Assembly: GCF_002215035.1 (NCBI RefSeq)
Contig: NZ_NKFP01000006.1
Coordinates: 3,439,080-3,503,079, forward strand
DNA: 64,000 nucleotides
Direction: 5' to 3'
Origin: Leptolyngbya ohadii IS1
GTDB taxonomy: Bacteria; Cyanobacteriota; Cyanobacteriia; Elainellales; Elainellaceae
This document shows, one piece after another, positions 38,357 to 46,316 of this stretch; the stretch's first letter is position 1, and each line of letters starts with the position of its first letter. The translations under genes and the position numbers were made by a program. Under the pieces are notes generated by a model that saw only the letters and a program-made list of their open reading frames with translations, was not told the DNA's origin and did not search any database.

Positions 38357-39658
38357 ATGGGATCTGACTCGGAACTACGGGCAGAGCAACTGCTAGAGCT
38401 AGCCAAGCGATCGGGCGCAGAAGCCGCTGAGGTCTATGAATCGCACTCTATGTCCCGTCCCGTCTTTTTTGAGGCAAATCGGCTGAAGCAGCTTGAAAGC
38501 TCCCAGGCAGAAGGAATTGCCCTGCGGCTCTGGCGGGAAGGTCGTCCAGGATTAGCAGTGGCATACGGTGCAGTTGAACCTCAGGCATTAGTCGATCGCG
38601 CCCTTGCCCTTAGCGAACTCAATGATCCGGAAACGATCGAACTTTCGCCGCCCTCCGGTCAGATTTATCCCGATTTGGGAGAAACCTTTGATGTGGAAAC
38701 GCTGGTGGAATGGGGCAGAGAGTCGATCGCTCTGGTGCGGGAGGCATACCCGGAAAGCCTCTGTACAGCAGAGTGGGAATGCGATGCAGAAACCACCCGT
38801 CTGATCAATACAGAAGGATTGGACTGTGGCTATACCGACACCACGTTAAGCTGCTATCTCTCGGCAGAATGGGTGCGTGGCGAGGACTTCCTCAGCGTTT
38901 CCGATGGACAGACCCAGCGTGGGCAGCTCGATCCGGTGCTTTTAGCGCAGCAGATTATCCAGCGGCTGGACTGGGCAAAGCGCAACACGGCTCCTCCTAA
39001 CGGCAAAGTGCCTGTCCTATTTACAGCAAAGGCTGCCGATATGCTGTGGGGCACAGTTCAGGCGGCAATGAACGGCAAACAGGTGATCGAACAGGCATCT
39101 CCCTGGAGCGCTCGCTTGGGGGAAACCGTCACGTCAACGGCGATTACCCTGAGCCAGGAACCCGACCAGGGTCCGTTTAGCTGTCCGTTTGATGATGAAG
39201 GCACCCCCACCAAGCCCATTACCTTTATCCAGGATGGCGTGTTGCAGTTGTTCTATACCGATCGCCGTGTGGGTCGGCAACTGGGCAGCGGCACGACTGG
39301 AAACGGATTCCGTCCCGGATTGGGCAGCTACCCCACGCCTGGGCTGTTTAACATGATCGTGCAGCCGGGAACTGCCTCCCTCAGTGAGCTAATTAGCAAA
39401 ATGGAGAGCGGCATTATTGTGGATCAAATGCTGGGCGGCGGCGCAGGTATTTCCGGCGACTTTTCGATCAACGTCGATCTGGGCTATCGGGTCGATCGCG
39501 GTAAGATTGTCGGACGGGTCAAGGATACGATGGTGGCGGGTAACGTTTATACCGCACTGAAAAACCTGGTCGAGTTAGGCGGTGATGCTGAATGGAATGG
39601 CTCCTGCTATACCCCATCCTTGATCGTAGAAGGACTTTCAACCACAGGACGCGGCTAG
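38357..39658 (+). CDS. pmbA: TldE/PmbA family protein
   Basis: The protein has 433 residues. It matches TldE/PmbA, the non-zinc partner of TldD, with AEAAEVYESHSMSRPVFFEA at the N-terminus, and RQLGSGTTGNGFRPG and GGAGISGDFSINVDLGYRV in the C-terminal half. No HExxxH zinc motif is present, as expected for TldE. TldD-TldE cleaves unstructured peptides, matures some RiPPs and processes the CcdA antitoxin. tldD is not adjacent. A 23-bp tandem duplication starts at its stop codon. Confidence 0.9.
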   Translation: MGSDSELRAEQLLELAKRSGAEAAEVYESHSMSRPVFFEANRLKQLESSQAEGIALRLWREGRPGLAVAYGAVEPQALVDRALALSELNDPETIELSPPSGQIYPDLGETFDVETLVEWGRESIALVREAYPESLCTAEWECDAETTRLINTEGLDCGYTDTTLSCYLSAEWVRGEDFLSVSDGQTQRGQLDPVLLAQQIIQRLDWAKRNTAPPNGKVPVLFTAKAADMLWGTVQAAMNGKQVIEQASPWSARLGETVTSTAITLSQEPDQGPFSCPFDDEGTPTKPITFIQDGVLQLFYTDRRVGRQLGSGTTGNGFRPGLGSYPTPGLFNMIVQPGTASLSELISKMESGIIVDQMLGGGAGISGDFSINVDLGYRVDRGKIVGRVKDTMVAGNVYTALKNLVELGGDAEWNGSCYTPSLIVEGLSTTGRG

Positions 39659-39700
39659 GGTAAATAGCTCGATGTGGTTAGGGTAAATAGCTCGATATCG
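39655..39700. repeat. 23-bp tandem duplication starting at the pmbA stop
   Basis: CTAGGGTAAATAGCTCGAT plus four bases (39655-39677) and its near copy at 39678-39700. The first copy contains the TAG stop codon of pmbA (39656-39658). Confidence 0.88.
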
Positions 39701-39993
39701 TTGTGGGAATGATCCAGTGAAACCGAACTGGAAAGGTAGGCTTTGCGTCTGCCGGGGCAAAAAGACAGATCGTAAAAACCGTCAATAGGGCTGTGATCCA
39801 TGTACTCATGGATTCAGATAGGTATCGCATAGGGCAGGGTGGGGGGGGAAGGCAGAGGTACAGAAACAGCAGACCTGGGGAAAACAGGGTAGCTGCACCC
39901 GACAAACCGAAAGACCAATCAACAAAAGTCTGGTGATTTTCACTCCTGACAGTCCTGGAGAGAACAGACCGTCACTCACACCCGATTCACGCA
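39701..39993. other. Spacer between pmbA and the rearranged M15 locus
   Basis: About 290 bases. A minus-strand frame (39678-39905) contains MSTWITALLTVFTICLFAPA, which looks like a signal peptide, but it covers the pmbA-end duplication and has no recognisable mature part, so no gene is called. ATTCACGCA is duplicated at about 39984-40000. Confidence 0.4.
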
Positions 39994-40174
39994 ATTCACG
40001 CAATTCCCAAAGTGACGATCGCCATAAACGATCGCGAGCTGAATCTTCCCTGAGAAAGATCGTTACAGAACTTTAGAGCGGACGACAAGTTTTGAGTGGC
40101 TGAAACCCCTGAAAAGTGTGATGCTTAGCACAAACTGCGTTATTGCCATCCTGTCATAGGTCATCCAGAGGCGA
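39994..40174 (+). repeat. Left arm of a 181-bp inverted repeat
   Basis: This segment is the reverse complement of 41047-41227. It also overlaps the first direct copy (from 40009). The inner end coincides with the 13-mer CATCCAGAGGCGA (40162-40174), which is also present in the peptidase gene at 41514-41526. Confidence 0.9.
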
Positions 40175-40430
40175 CCAGAGTTTTGGATAAACTTTATGAA
40201 ACGCCTTAAAAATTAAGAAATTATTGTTTTTTAGTCAGTCTGATCAGGAAACTCGATCGCTCGACTCGATTCCCCCTAATTCGTCCATCGTGCTCGATAC
40301 CCTCGCGCATCCAGATGGCATAGGGCAGGAAAGCTGTTATATCTTCCTAGTCCACCTGTCCACCACGGATCGAGTGCCCGATACACCTGATTGCCCGTCA
40401 GCCCGTCGCAGTAGAAATCGATCGCGTCCC
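40009..40430 (+). repeat. First copy of a 422-bp direct repeat
   Basis: Bases 40009-40430 recur at 40498-40919, an offset of 489 bases, with no difference seen by eye. The repeat covers the end of an M15 peptidase coding region (on the minus strand) plus its 3' flank. The right border is the 12-mer CGATCGCGTCCC. Confidence 0.92.
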
Positions 40431-40497
40431 CAATAATGTGACGGCTGAAGGATGCACCTCCTACTTCCTGATTGACGCGATTCCCGCTTGTGACCCG
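40276..40497 (-). pseudogene. M15 peptidase C-terminal fragment, copy 1
   Basis: The minus strand reads FRVTSGNRVNQEVGGASF, then SRHIIGDAIDFYCDG, then ALDPWWTGGLGRY and HLDARGYRARWTN followed by TAG (40276-40278). SRHxxGDAIDF and the closing HxDAR are the zinc-ligand regions of M15A (D-Ala-D-Ala carboxypeptidase-type) domains, as found at the C-terminus of a cyanobacterial cell-wall hydrolase family. There is no start codon and no upstream module in frame, so it is a broken piece. Confidence 0.75.
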
Positions 40498-40919
40498 AAA
40501 GTGACGATCGCCATAAACGATCGCGAGCTGAATCTTCCCTGAGAAAGATCGTTACAGAACTTTAGAGCGGACGACAAGTTTTGAGTGGCTGAAACCCCTG
40601 AAAAGTGTGATGCTTAGCACAAACTGCGTTATTGCCATCCTGTCATAGGTCATCCAGAGGCGACCAGAGTTTTGGATAAACTTTATGAAACGCCTTAAAA
40701 ATTAAGAAATTATTGTTTTTTAGTCAGTCTGATCAGGAAACTCGATCGCTCGACTCGATTCCCCCTAATTCGTCCATCGTGCTCGATACCCTCGCGCATC
40801 CAGATGGCATAGGGCAGGAAAGCTGTTATATCTTCCTAGTCCACCTGTCCACCACGGATCGAGTGCCCGATACACCTGATTGCCCGTCAGCCCGTCGCAG
40901 TAGAAATCGATCGCGTCCC
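40498..40919 (+). repeat. Second copy of the 422-bp direct repeat
   Basis: Identical by eye to 40009-40430. Its right end (CGATCGCGTCCC, 40908-40919) is joined not to the rest of the M15 domain, as in copy 1, but to an inverted piece of the helical-repeat part of the peptidase gene. Confidence 0.92.
40765..40919 (-). pseudogene. M15 peptidase C-terminal fragment, copy 2
   Basis: The minus strand reads from DAIDFYCDGLTGNQVYRAL to the RYRARWTN-type end with TAG at 40765-40767, as in copy 1 but cut at the 12-mer junction 40908-40919. The missing upstream part (VNREVGGASFSRHIIGDAI) lies on the opposite strand at 41221-41278. The frame continues into the junction DNA as an artificial short ORF (MVSAEGLFCRDAIDF). 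Confidence 0.75.
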
Positions 40920-41059
40920 TGCAAAACAATCCTTCAGCGGAAACCAATATCCAAATCGTTGATCCGGCGTTGATGGCGTTTGTACAGCGGGTTCCCCAGT
41001 TCTATCAGTCGCGGGGCGATCAGCGAAATGCGCTCACAGAAACCTATCGCCTCTGGATG
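40920..41059 (+). pseudogene. Inverted copy of the helical-repeat segment of the peptidase gene
   Basis: The plus strand encodes LQNNPSAETNIQIVDPALM and, further on, FVQRVPQFYQSRGDQRNALT and ETYRLWM. This is the same sequence that the adjacent gene carries on the minus strand (about 41514-41653). It is bounded on the left by CGATCGCGTCCC and on the right by TCGCCTCTGGATG, both shared with the other repeats. Confidence 0.85.
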
Positions 41060-41227
41060 ACCTATGACAGGATGGCAATAACGCAGTTTGTGCTAAGCAT
41101 CACACTTTTCAGGGGTTTCAGCCACTCAAAACTTGTCGTCCGCTCTAAAGTTCTGTAACGATCTTTCTCAGGGAAGATTCAGCTCGCGATCGTTTATGGC
41201 GATCGTCACTTTGGGAATTGCGTGAAT
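41047..41227 (-). repeat. Right arm of the 181-bp inverted repeat
   Basis: Reverse complement of 39994-40174. The two arms flank 872 bases that contain the second direct copy and the inverted helical segment. Position n in one arm pairs with 81221 minus n in the other. Confidence 0.9.
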
Positions 41228-41278
41228 CGGGAAGTAGGAGGTGCATCCTTCAGCCGTCACATTATTGGGGACGCGATC
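41221..41278 (+). pseudogene. M15 peptidase fragment in inverted orientation
   Basis: The plus strand reads VNREVGGASFSRHIIGDAI and then meets GGGACGCGATCG (41268-41279), after which the minus-strand peptidase gene begins. It carries the first zinc-ligand motif of the M15 domain. Copy 1 has Gln where this has Arg (VNQEVGG against VNREVGG), so the two copies had already diverged. Confidence 0.75.
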
Positions 41279-42464
41279 GGAGCGTCCTTTCGCGGGTATC
41301 TAGCTGTCGCCAGAGCTGCACGAGTCGAATCAGGGACTCCCGCTGCGGGTCGGTTTCGCGATACATCACAGGGACACGACGCATAAAGCTTAGTAGGGCA
41401 CGATCGAGTTGAGTCGCCGCATTAATCAGCTGGGTGCGATCGGGATTGCTGGCAGTGAGAATCTGAGCATTCACGCCTAGGGAAGTCAGTGCCTCAGTGC
41501 GGGTGGCAAGCCCCATCCAGAGGCGATAGGTTTCTGTGAGCGCATTTCGCTGATCGCCCCGCGACTGATAGAACTGGGGAACCCGCTGTACAAACGCCAT
41601 CAACGCCGGATCAACGATTTGGATATTGGTTTCCGCTGAAGGATTGTTTTGCAGGGACGCGATCGCCTCTTCGCGAGAATCCAGCTGTCGCCAAAGCTGA
41701 ACCAGACGAACTAATGCCTCCCGCTGATGGGGATACCCGGCAAAGAAAGGCGAAATCTGCTGAATGAACTGGATTAAAGGCTGATCTAACCGGGTCGCAT
41801 CCAGTGCCAGCAAACCCGGATCGTTTTCAGGAATTCGCAGCAGTCCGGCGGTTTGCGCTACGCGCAAGAGCGAAGCTACCGCTGCCTCACGGGTGTTGAG
41901 CTTGCGCCAAATCCGAACCGCCTCCAGCACTGCCTCCTGCTGATAGCCCAATCCCAGATAGTAGCGGGGCAACCGCTCCACAAATCGCAGCAGCGCACTA
42001 TCCAGATAATCCAAGTTCTGCGGGAGTTGACTGCCGCTAAAGTCGATCGCCAAATCCTCTAATAGTGCCTGCTTCAGGTCATCCGCGTTACTGGATTCCA
42101 AGCGGGCAGAGGTTGGCTCACTCACAGGCGGAATATAGCCCAGCGCCACGGTTTGAATGAAGCGATCGCTGTAGCGCCCTTCGGCGGCATTCCAGAGATC
42201 CGTGCCCTTCCAGCCCTGCGCGGTCAGCTTATCGGTGAGGCTACGAATTGTGTTTGCCGCGAACTGTACCTGCTCTGCAAAGGTATTCACCTGATCCGGC
42301 GGAATCCGATTGGCGGGCGAAATGCCTAACCCCGTTTCCCCATCACTGAGGACAGGACGACGCTGCACGGTATAAAGGGCTGCCAGGATGGGTTTATGGA
42401 TTCCAGTACGGGCGGCTTCGAGCAGGTAGTAATAGTTGCGCTGCTCTGGGTTGAGTCCTGCCAT
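41262..42464 (-). pseudogene. Truncated cell-wall peptidase: N-terminal module and helical repeats, M15 domain lost
   Basis: The open frame has 400 residues. The N-terminal part (LNPEQRNYYYLLEAARTGIH, GLGISPANRIPPDQVNTFAE) is the conserved module of a cyanobacterial cell-wall protein family that normally ends in an M15 peptidase. Residues about 125-390 contain repeated helical units with the pattern RVP-FY, QREAL-RLVQLWRQLDSREEAIASL. The frame stops shortly after the 12-mer CGATCGCGTCCC (LDTRERTLRSRPQ), where the locus is rearranged. The peptidase part is scattered at 40276-40497, 40765-40919 and 41221-41278. The truncated protein could still be made, but lacks catalysis. Confidence 0.75.
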
Positions 42465-42824
42465 GGTTTATCGGGGCGATCGGAGGTCTGTTATATTTTG
42501 CCTGATTTGGGGGGGAGTGGGGGGTGGGGAGCAGGGGAGCAGGGAGCAGGGGGGAGAGAAGATGATGCTTTTGGGGACTGTGAAGGATTGGCTAACAGGT
42601 TGTTTAACCCGTTTAGTCATGCTTGAAGTTCTATGCTGATGTTTTTATTAGGTTCAGGCGATCGTTCCTCACATTTCATACAACCGTTGCGATCACCAGA
42701 CATCAGCTATGAATCTAGCAAAAGATAGAATGGCAGCGATCGCAGATGGAATGAACCCACCCAGCACAACCGTGAAACAAATGGTGATCGACTGAAACCA
42801 TAAGCTAGAAATAGGGTTTCTACT
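42465..42824. other. Intergenic region with G-rich tract
   Basis: About 360 bases. A purine-rich microsatellite (GGGGAGCAGGGGAGCAGGGAG-like) spans about 42508-42563 and has several runs of four or more G, so it might form quadruplex structures. No gene was recognised. Confidence 0.55.
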
Positions 42825-43181
42825 CTACAAATATAGGAAAGCAACCAAATATAGGAAAGCAACCAAACTCGCTCCAGCAATTGCCCCTGTGTAAGCAAAG
42901 AATGGTACCAAAACAGGCACGAAGATAAACCCAGTAGCCTGGGATTCCATCCAACTACGGTGAAGCGTTTGTAACCAGATCACGCCCGACGGCACCATCA
43001 AAATTGCTCCAGCGATCGCTCCTACCAGCACCAGCAATAGGGATACAAAGGACTGACTATAGATAAACGCCATCACCCCAGCCCCAATTAGTGGACTGAG
43101 GATGAGAAGCAACACCAACACCCTGATTCCAGCCTCAAACAACCATTTAAGAATGAAAGTCAAAAACAGGTAAGCTGGCAC
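42825..43181 (-). CDS. Small multi-pass membrane protein
   Basis: A 118-residue, very hydrophobic protein with three to four membrane segments (about 5-35, 42-70 and 85-118). The family was not recognised. It starts three bases after the WGR/YwqG gene ends and is thus in its operon. An 18-bp perfect tandem duplication (42828-42863) repeats the last codons, giving the C-terminal [12 protein letters not shown], so the original protein was probably six residues shorter. Confidence 0.7.
   Translation of the reverse strand: MPAYLFLTFILKWLFEAGIRVLVLLLILSPLIGAGVMAFIYSQSFVSLLLVLVGAIAGAILMVPSGVIWLQTLHRSWMESQATGFIFVPVLVPFFAYTGAIAGASLVAFLYLVAFLYL
42828..42863. repeat. 18-bp tandem duplication in the C-terminal codons of the membrane protein
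   Basis: CAAATATAGGAAAGCAAC occurs at 42828-42845 and again at 42846-42863. It is in frame and adds six residues. Confidence 0.93.
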
Positions 43182-43184
43182 AGC

Positions 43185-45287
43185 TCAATCACACACGAAG
43201 TAAAACTCGACATCCCTGAAATCGCGATCGCGCAGTTGTTCATCTGGGATAAAAAAGAGGAAGGAATCCTCATAGCTCCCAGGATGAATCAATTCTAGTA
43301 ATAGTCTGCCATTGACTCTTGCGCCAATGGCGTCGAGGTCACCATATCCACCGAGTTTGCTTCTTCTCCGCTCATGAATGTTGTCCAAAATCCATTCGTT
43401 GAATTCTTCACACAGTTCTGCAAATTCTTCAGGACTACCGAGATCTATGCCGTACCGCAATTCCCAGAACAGATCTCGACTCGCTGAGAAGGTAATTGGA
43501 TAGACTTCAGGATACATCTCTCGGAGCGTCTCGTCTCTTTCAATAAAGCTGAAATCTGTAATTAAGTCACTGGGATTGGTTGAGATCTCTGGAAAATAGA
43601 GAACTCGATATTTGCCAGGGGTTTCAGCTGCCTCAGCGGGTTGGGACCCTAGATAAAATTGCAAAATGCCCACTTGAGGAAAATCAAATCCAGCAATGGG
43701 TGGAACTTCAGCACAATTAATTTGCATCAGGAGAGGCAGCGCTTTACCCGTACCCAGATCAATGGGATACTTAGCCGTCTTAGGAAAATAAGGATTGCCG
43801 CCAATCTTGCTCTGCCAAACCGTCAGCGGGTCGCCTGTTCCCCTGTTGAAAAAATCCATGCTACCAACCTGTTCCCCAGCCTGAATTCGGATGTAAGGGA
43901 CTAGGTTTTGTTGGAGGAACGACTGTAGCGGCTCAAACTGAGGCGGCAAATTCTCCAGAAACGATAGTATATCGGTTATCCGCGGTGGTGGCGATGGGTG
44001 TTGGTTCGGTGGGGGAACTGGCGTCACAACTGCTGGACTTTGAGGCACCTGTCTTTCAACCATTGGTGACTCTAATACTCTGACCTGTTGCAGCTTCAAG
44101 CCTGTGGGATGGTAGTTCAGGTACAATGTATCCGGTGGGTCAGAAGGTTCGAGAGGGTAGAAGAACGGTTGATTATTCAAGTAAAAAACAATATTTCCCT
44201 CTGCGGTCATCACCAGCACATACTGAAAGACCTGCCCCGATGCGATCGTACTGGGAAATTCGAGTCGTTCTTCCCTCCACATGCCACCTACAGCAGACCA
44301 TTGCATCATTAGTCTGTGATTGGGTTGAAAGTCAAACCCATAAATGTTAACGGTCTCTCGATCCTGCTTCGCCGTTAATCGGATGGTAAAGATACCCTGC
44401 GCCAGATCGTGAAAGGTGCCAACGATCTCAATACAAGCGATCGATCGCGGTAAAGGGATGCTCAAACTGTAAAACTCGGACTCACGGAAACTAAATCCCA
44501 GGCTGTGCCTGACGTTAGGAAGGAGGTTTCGGGCAACGCGAGGTGGAAAGAGCGGCGAATAATTCAGCAGATCAAGGCTGGGGGCAGGAATGGTGGGATC
44601 AATCACAGGCAGGGGCGGTGCAGCGGCGGGACTGGATGGCTCCTGGCTCAGGTCGGACGGCAATTCAGCCCCATTAATGGAACTCAACCTGATTTCACTG
44701 TCCTCTGAAGATTCGGAAGCAGGGCGATCGCGGCTGGGTTCCTGCCATTGTCCTTTGTGATACTCCTCCCACCTCGCGTCGTTCCCATCGCGATCCCAAC
44801 GGACAAGCATAGCTGTCGCTGTCAGTCGAACCGTTACCCTGCGAGACTGGTCGTATAATTCAACGTACTCTTCGGTTCGGGTCGTCTCCCGAAACTGCCA
44901 TGAGTGACCCTGGTGACGGGTCTCCTCGTTCGCCTCTTCCCAGCCACCCTGCCCATCTGAAATGAACCACGCATTCCCATAAACCCAGTAGTGGCGCGGA
45001 TCAGCAAGCAACTGCTCTGACGAGGTTGGGCGATCGCCACTGGGTGAAACCTGGACATAGCCTTTTCTCAACTTTTCGTTGATTTTCTTAGTTGCCTCAG
45101 CCTGTGCTTTTTCTGGGGTTGCATAGGTACTGTTTGATGATTGTCCTGTAGTACCAATCCGCCCATAGCGAATCGTTACCGCTGTCCCATTCACCCCTAC
45201 CTCATAAAACTTATGGGATTGTCCGTCTGATAATTCTAGATAAACCAGCTCGGAGGCAGGGAGATCACGGCTGTCACCAATACTCAT
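43185..45287 (-). CDS. WGR-domain and YwqG/DUF1963 fusion protein
   Basis: The protein has 700 residues and no signal peptide. Residues about 10-80 form a WGR domain (KFYEVGVNGTAVTIRYGRIG), a nucleic-acid-linked module found in PARPs and MolR-like proteins. Residues about 240-410 are a beta-rich region resembling a lectin or laminin-G-like sandwich (FTIRLTAKQDRETVNIYGFD, GNIVFYLNNQPFF). Residues about 440-700 match the YwqG/DUF1963 family (GGNPYFPKTAKYP, LPLLMQINCAEVPP, LGGYGDLDAIG, HPGSYEDSFLFFIPDEQLRD), whose function is unknown. A Pro/Ser linker separates the domains. The order WGR, beta sandwich, YwqG is unusual. A small membrane protein follows three bases downstream. Confidence 0.8.
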   Translation of the reverse strand: MSIGDSRDLPASELVYLELSDGQSHKFYEVGVNGTAVTIRYGRIGTTGQSSNSTYATPEKAQAEATKKINEKLRKGYVQVSPSGDRPTSSEQLLADPRHYWVYGNAWFISDGQGGWEEANEETRHQGHSWQFRETTRTEEYVELYDQSRRVTVRLTATAMLVRWDRDGNDARWEEYHKGQWQEPSRDRPASESSEDSEIRLSSINGAELPSDLSQEPSSPAAAPPLPVIDPTIPAPSLDLLNYSPLFPPRVARNLLPNVRHSLGFSFRESEFYSLSIPLPRSIACIEIVGTFHDLAQGIFTIRLTAKQDRETVNIYGFDFQPNHRLMMQWSAVGGMWREERLEFPSTIASGQVFQYVLVMTAEGNIVFYLNNQPFFYPLEPSDPPDTLYLNYHPTGLKLQQVRVLESPMVERQVPQSPAVVTPVPPPNQHPSPPPRITDILSFLENLPPQFEPLQSFLQQNLVPYIRIQAGEQVGSMDFFNRGTGDPLTVWQSKIGGNPYFPKTAKYPIDLGTGKALPLLMQINCAEVPPIAGFDFPQVGILQFYLGSQPAEAAETPGKYRVLYFPEISTNPSDLITDFSFIERDETLREMYPEVYPITFSASRDLFWELRYGIDLGSPEEFAELCEEFNEWILDNIHERRRSKLGGYGDLDAIGARVNGRLLLELIHPGSYEDSFLFFIPDEQLRDRDFRDVEFYFVCD

Positions 45288-45513
45288 GTCAATCGATGGC
45301 GATAAATCTCGCTACCAAACTAGCCTACTGTCAAGATGATATGCAAATGCTAGCTGCGTCCCCATTCTTGCAATCGGAGGCTAACACCTCTCCCTCTTCT
45401 GTGAAAGCTTCTGTGAAAGAGACAGATTTAATCTCTATTCAGTCGGAGAAAGAGGCGGTTCGAGCGATCGTTTTACAATTCCCACTACGGCATAATCAAA
45501 AAAGCATTTGCTC

Positions 45514-45563
45514 CCCACTCCCTACTCCCTACTCCCCACTACCCACTCCCCACTCCTCCACCC
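45514..45563. repeat. Pyrimidine-rich repeat abutting the HAD phosphatase start
   Basis: CTCCCTACTCCCTACTCCCC-type units run up to the ATG at 45564, leaving no Shine-Dalgarno sequence. Confidence 0.8.
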
Positions 45564-46316
45564 ATGCTCCCCCTCAACCAAATCCGCCTCATCGCCACCG
45601 ACATGGACGGCACACTCACCCGATCGGGTAAATTCACGCCTTCCCTCCTGCAAGCCTTAACTGATTTGCAGAATGCCGGAATTCCCGTGGTGATCGTGAC
45701 CGGACGATCGGCGGGATGGGTGAATGCGATCGCCACTTATCTCCCTGTGACGGCTGCGATCGCGGAGAATGGAGGGCTGTTTTACCGGGCGGACAAGTTA
45801 GAGTTAGAGTCAATCGTTTCGATTCCAGATATCGGGCAGCATCGGCAGAAATTAGCGCAGATGTTTAGTGATCTGCAAACGATCGTGCCGCATATTTGTG
45901 AGTCGGCAGATAATCGATTTCGGGTGACGGACTGGACGTTTGATATTGAGGGATTGTCGGACGCAGAAATTCAGCAGTTGGGCGATCGCTGTCGTCAGAA
46001 CGGCTGGGGGTTTACCTACAGTACGGTGCAGTGTCACATTTTGCCGCAGGAGCAGAATAAGGCGGCAGGGCTGTTGCAGGTGCTTCGTCAGCAGTTTCCA
46101 GATATATCCGTGGATTCCGTGGTGACGGTGGGGGACAGTCCCAACGATGAAAGTTTATTCGATCGCGGATTCTTTCCCCATTCCGTTGGCGTGGCAAATA
46201 TTAGGCATTACGTTGATCGCCTCAACCATAAGCCCTCCTATATTACTGAGGCAGAGGAAGCAGACGGATTTTGTGAATTGGCGCGATCGATTATCCAGGC
46301 TATTTCTATTGAGTAA
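45564..46316 (+). CDS. HAD-superfamily hydrolase (Cof/sucrose-phosphatase type)
   Basis: A 250-residue cytoplasmic protein. Motif I is in LIATDMDGTLT, motif II in VIVTGRSAG, motif III is the lysine in QNKAAGLL, and motif IV is TVGDSPNDESLF. The cap (about 85-175) is of the IIB type as in Cof and sucrose-phosphatase-like proteins. It dephosphorylates a small phosphometabolite, probably a sugar phosphate; the substrate is not determined. It converges with the alpha/beta hydrolase gene and overlaps its end by 11 bases. Confidence 0.9.
   Translation: MLPLNQIRLIATDMDGTLTRSGKFTPSLLQALTDLQNAGIPVVIVTGRSAGWVNAIATYLPVTAAIAENGGLFYRADKLELESIVSIPDIGQHRQKLAQMFSDLQTIVPHICESADNRFRVTDWTFDIEGLSDAEIQQLGDRCRQNGWGFTYSTVQCHILPQEQNKAAGLLQVLRQQFPDISVDSVVTVGDSPNDESLFDRGFFPHSVGVANIRHYVDRLNHKPSYITEAEEADGFCELARSIIQAISIE

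Noticed and set aside
39678-39905. Small secreted-like protein on the minus strand (MSTWITALLTVFTICLF)
   Set aside because: It overlaps the pmbA-end duplication, the mature part would be about 30 residues, and there is no Shine-Dalgarno sequence or homologue; kept only as a note.
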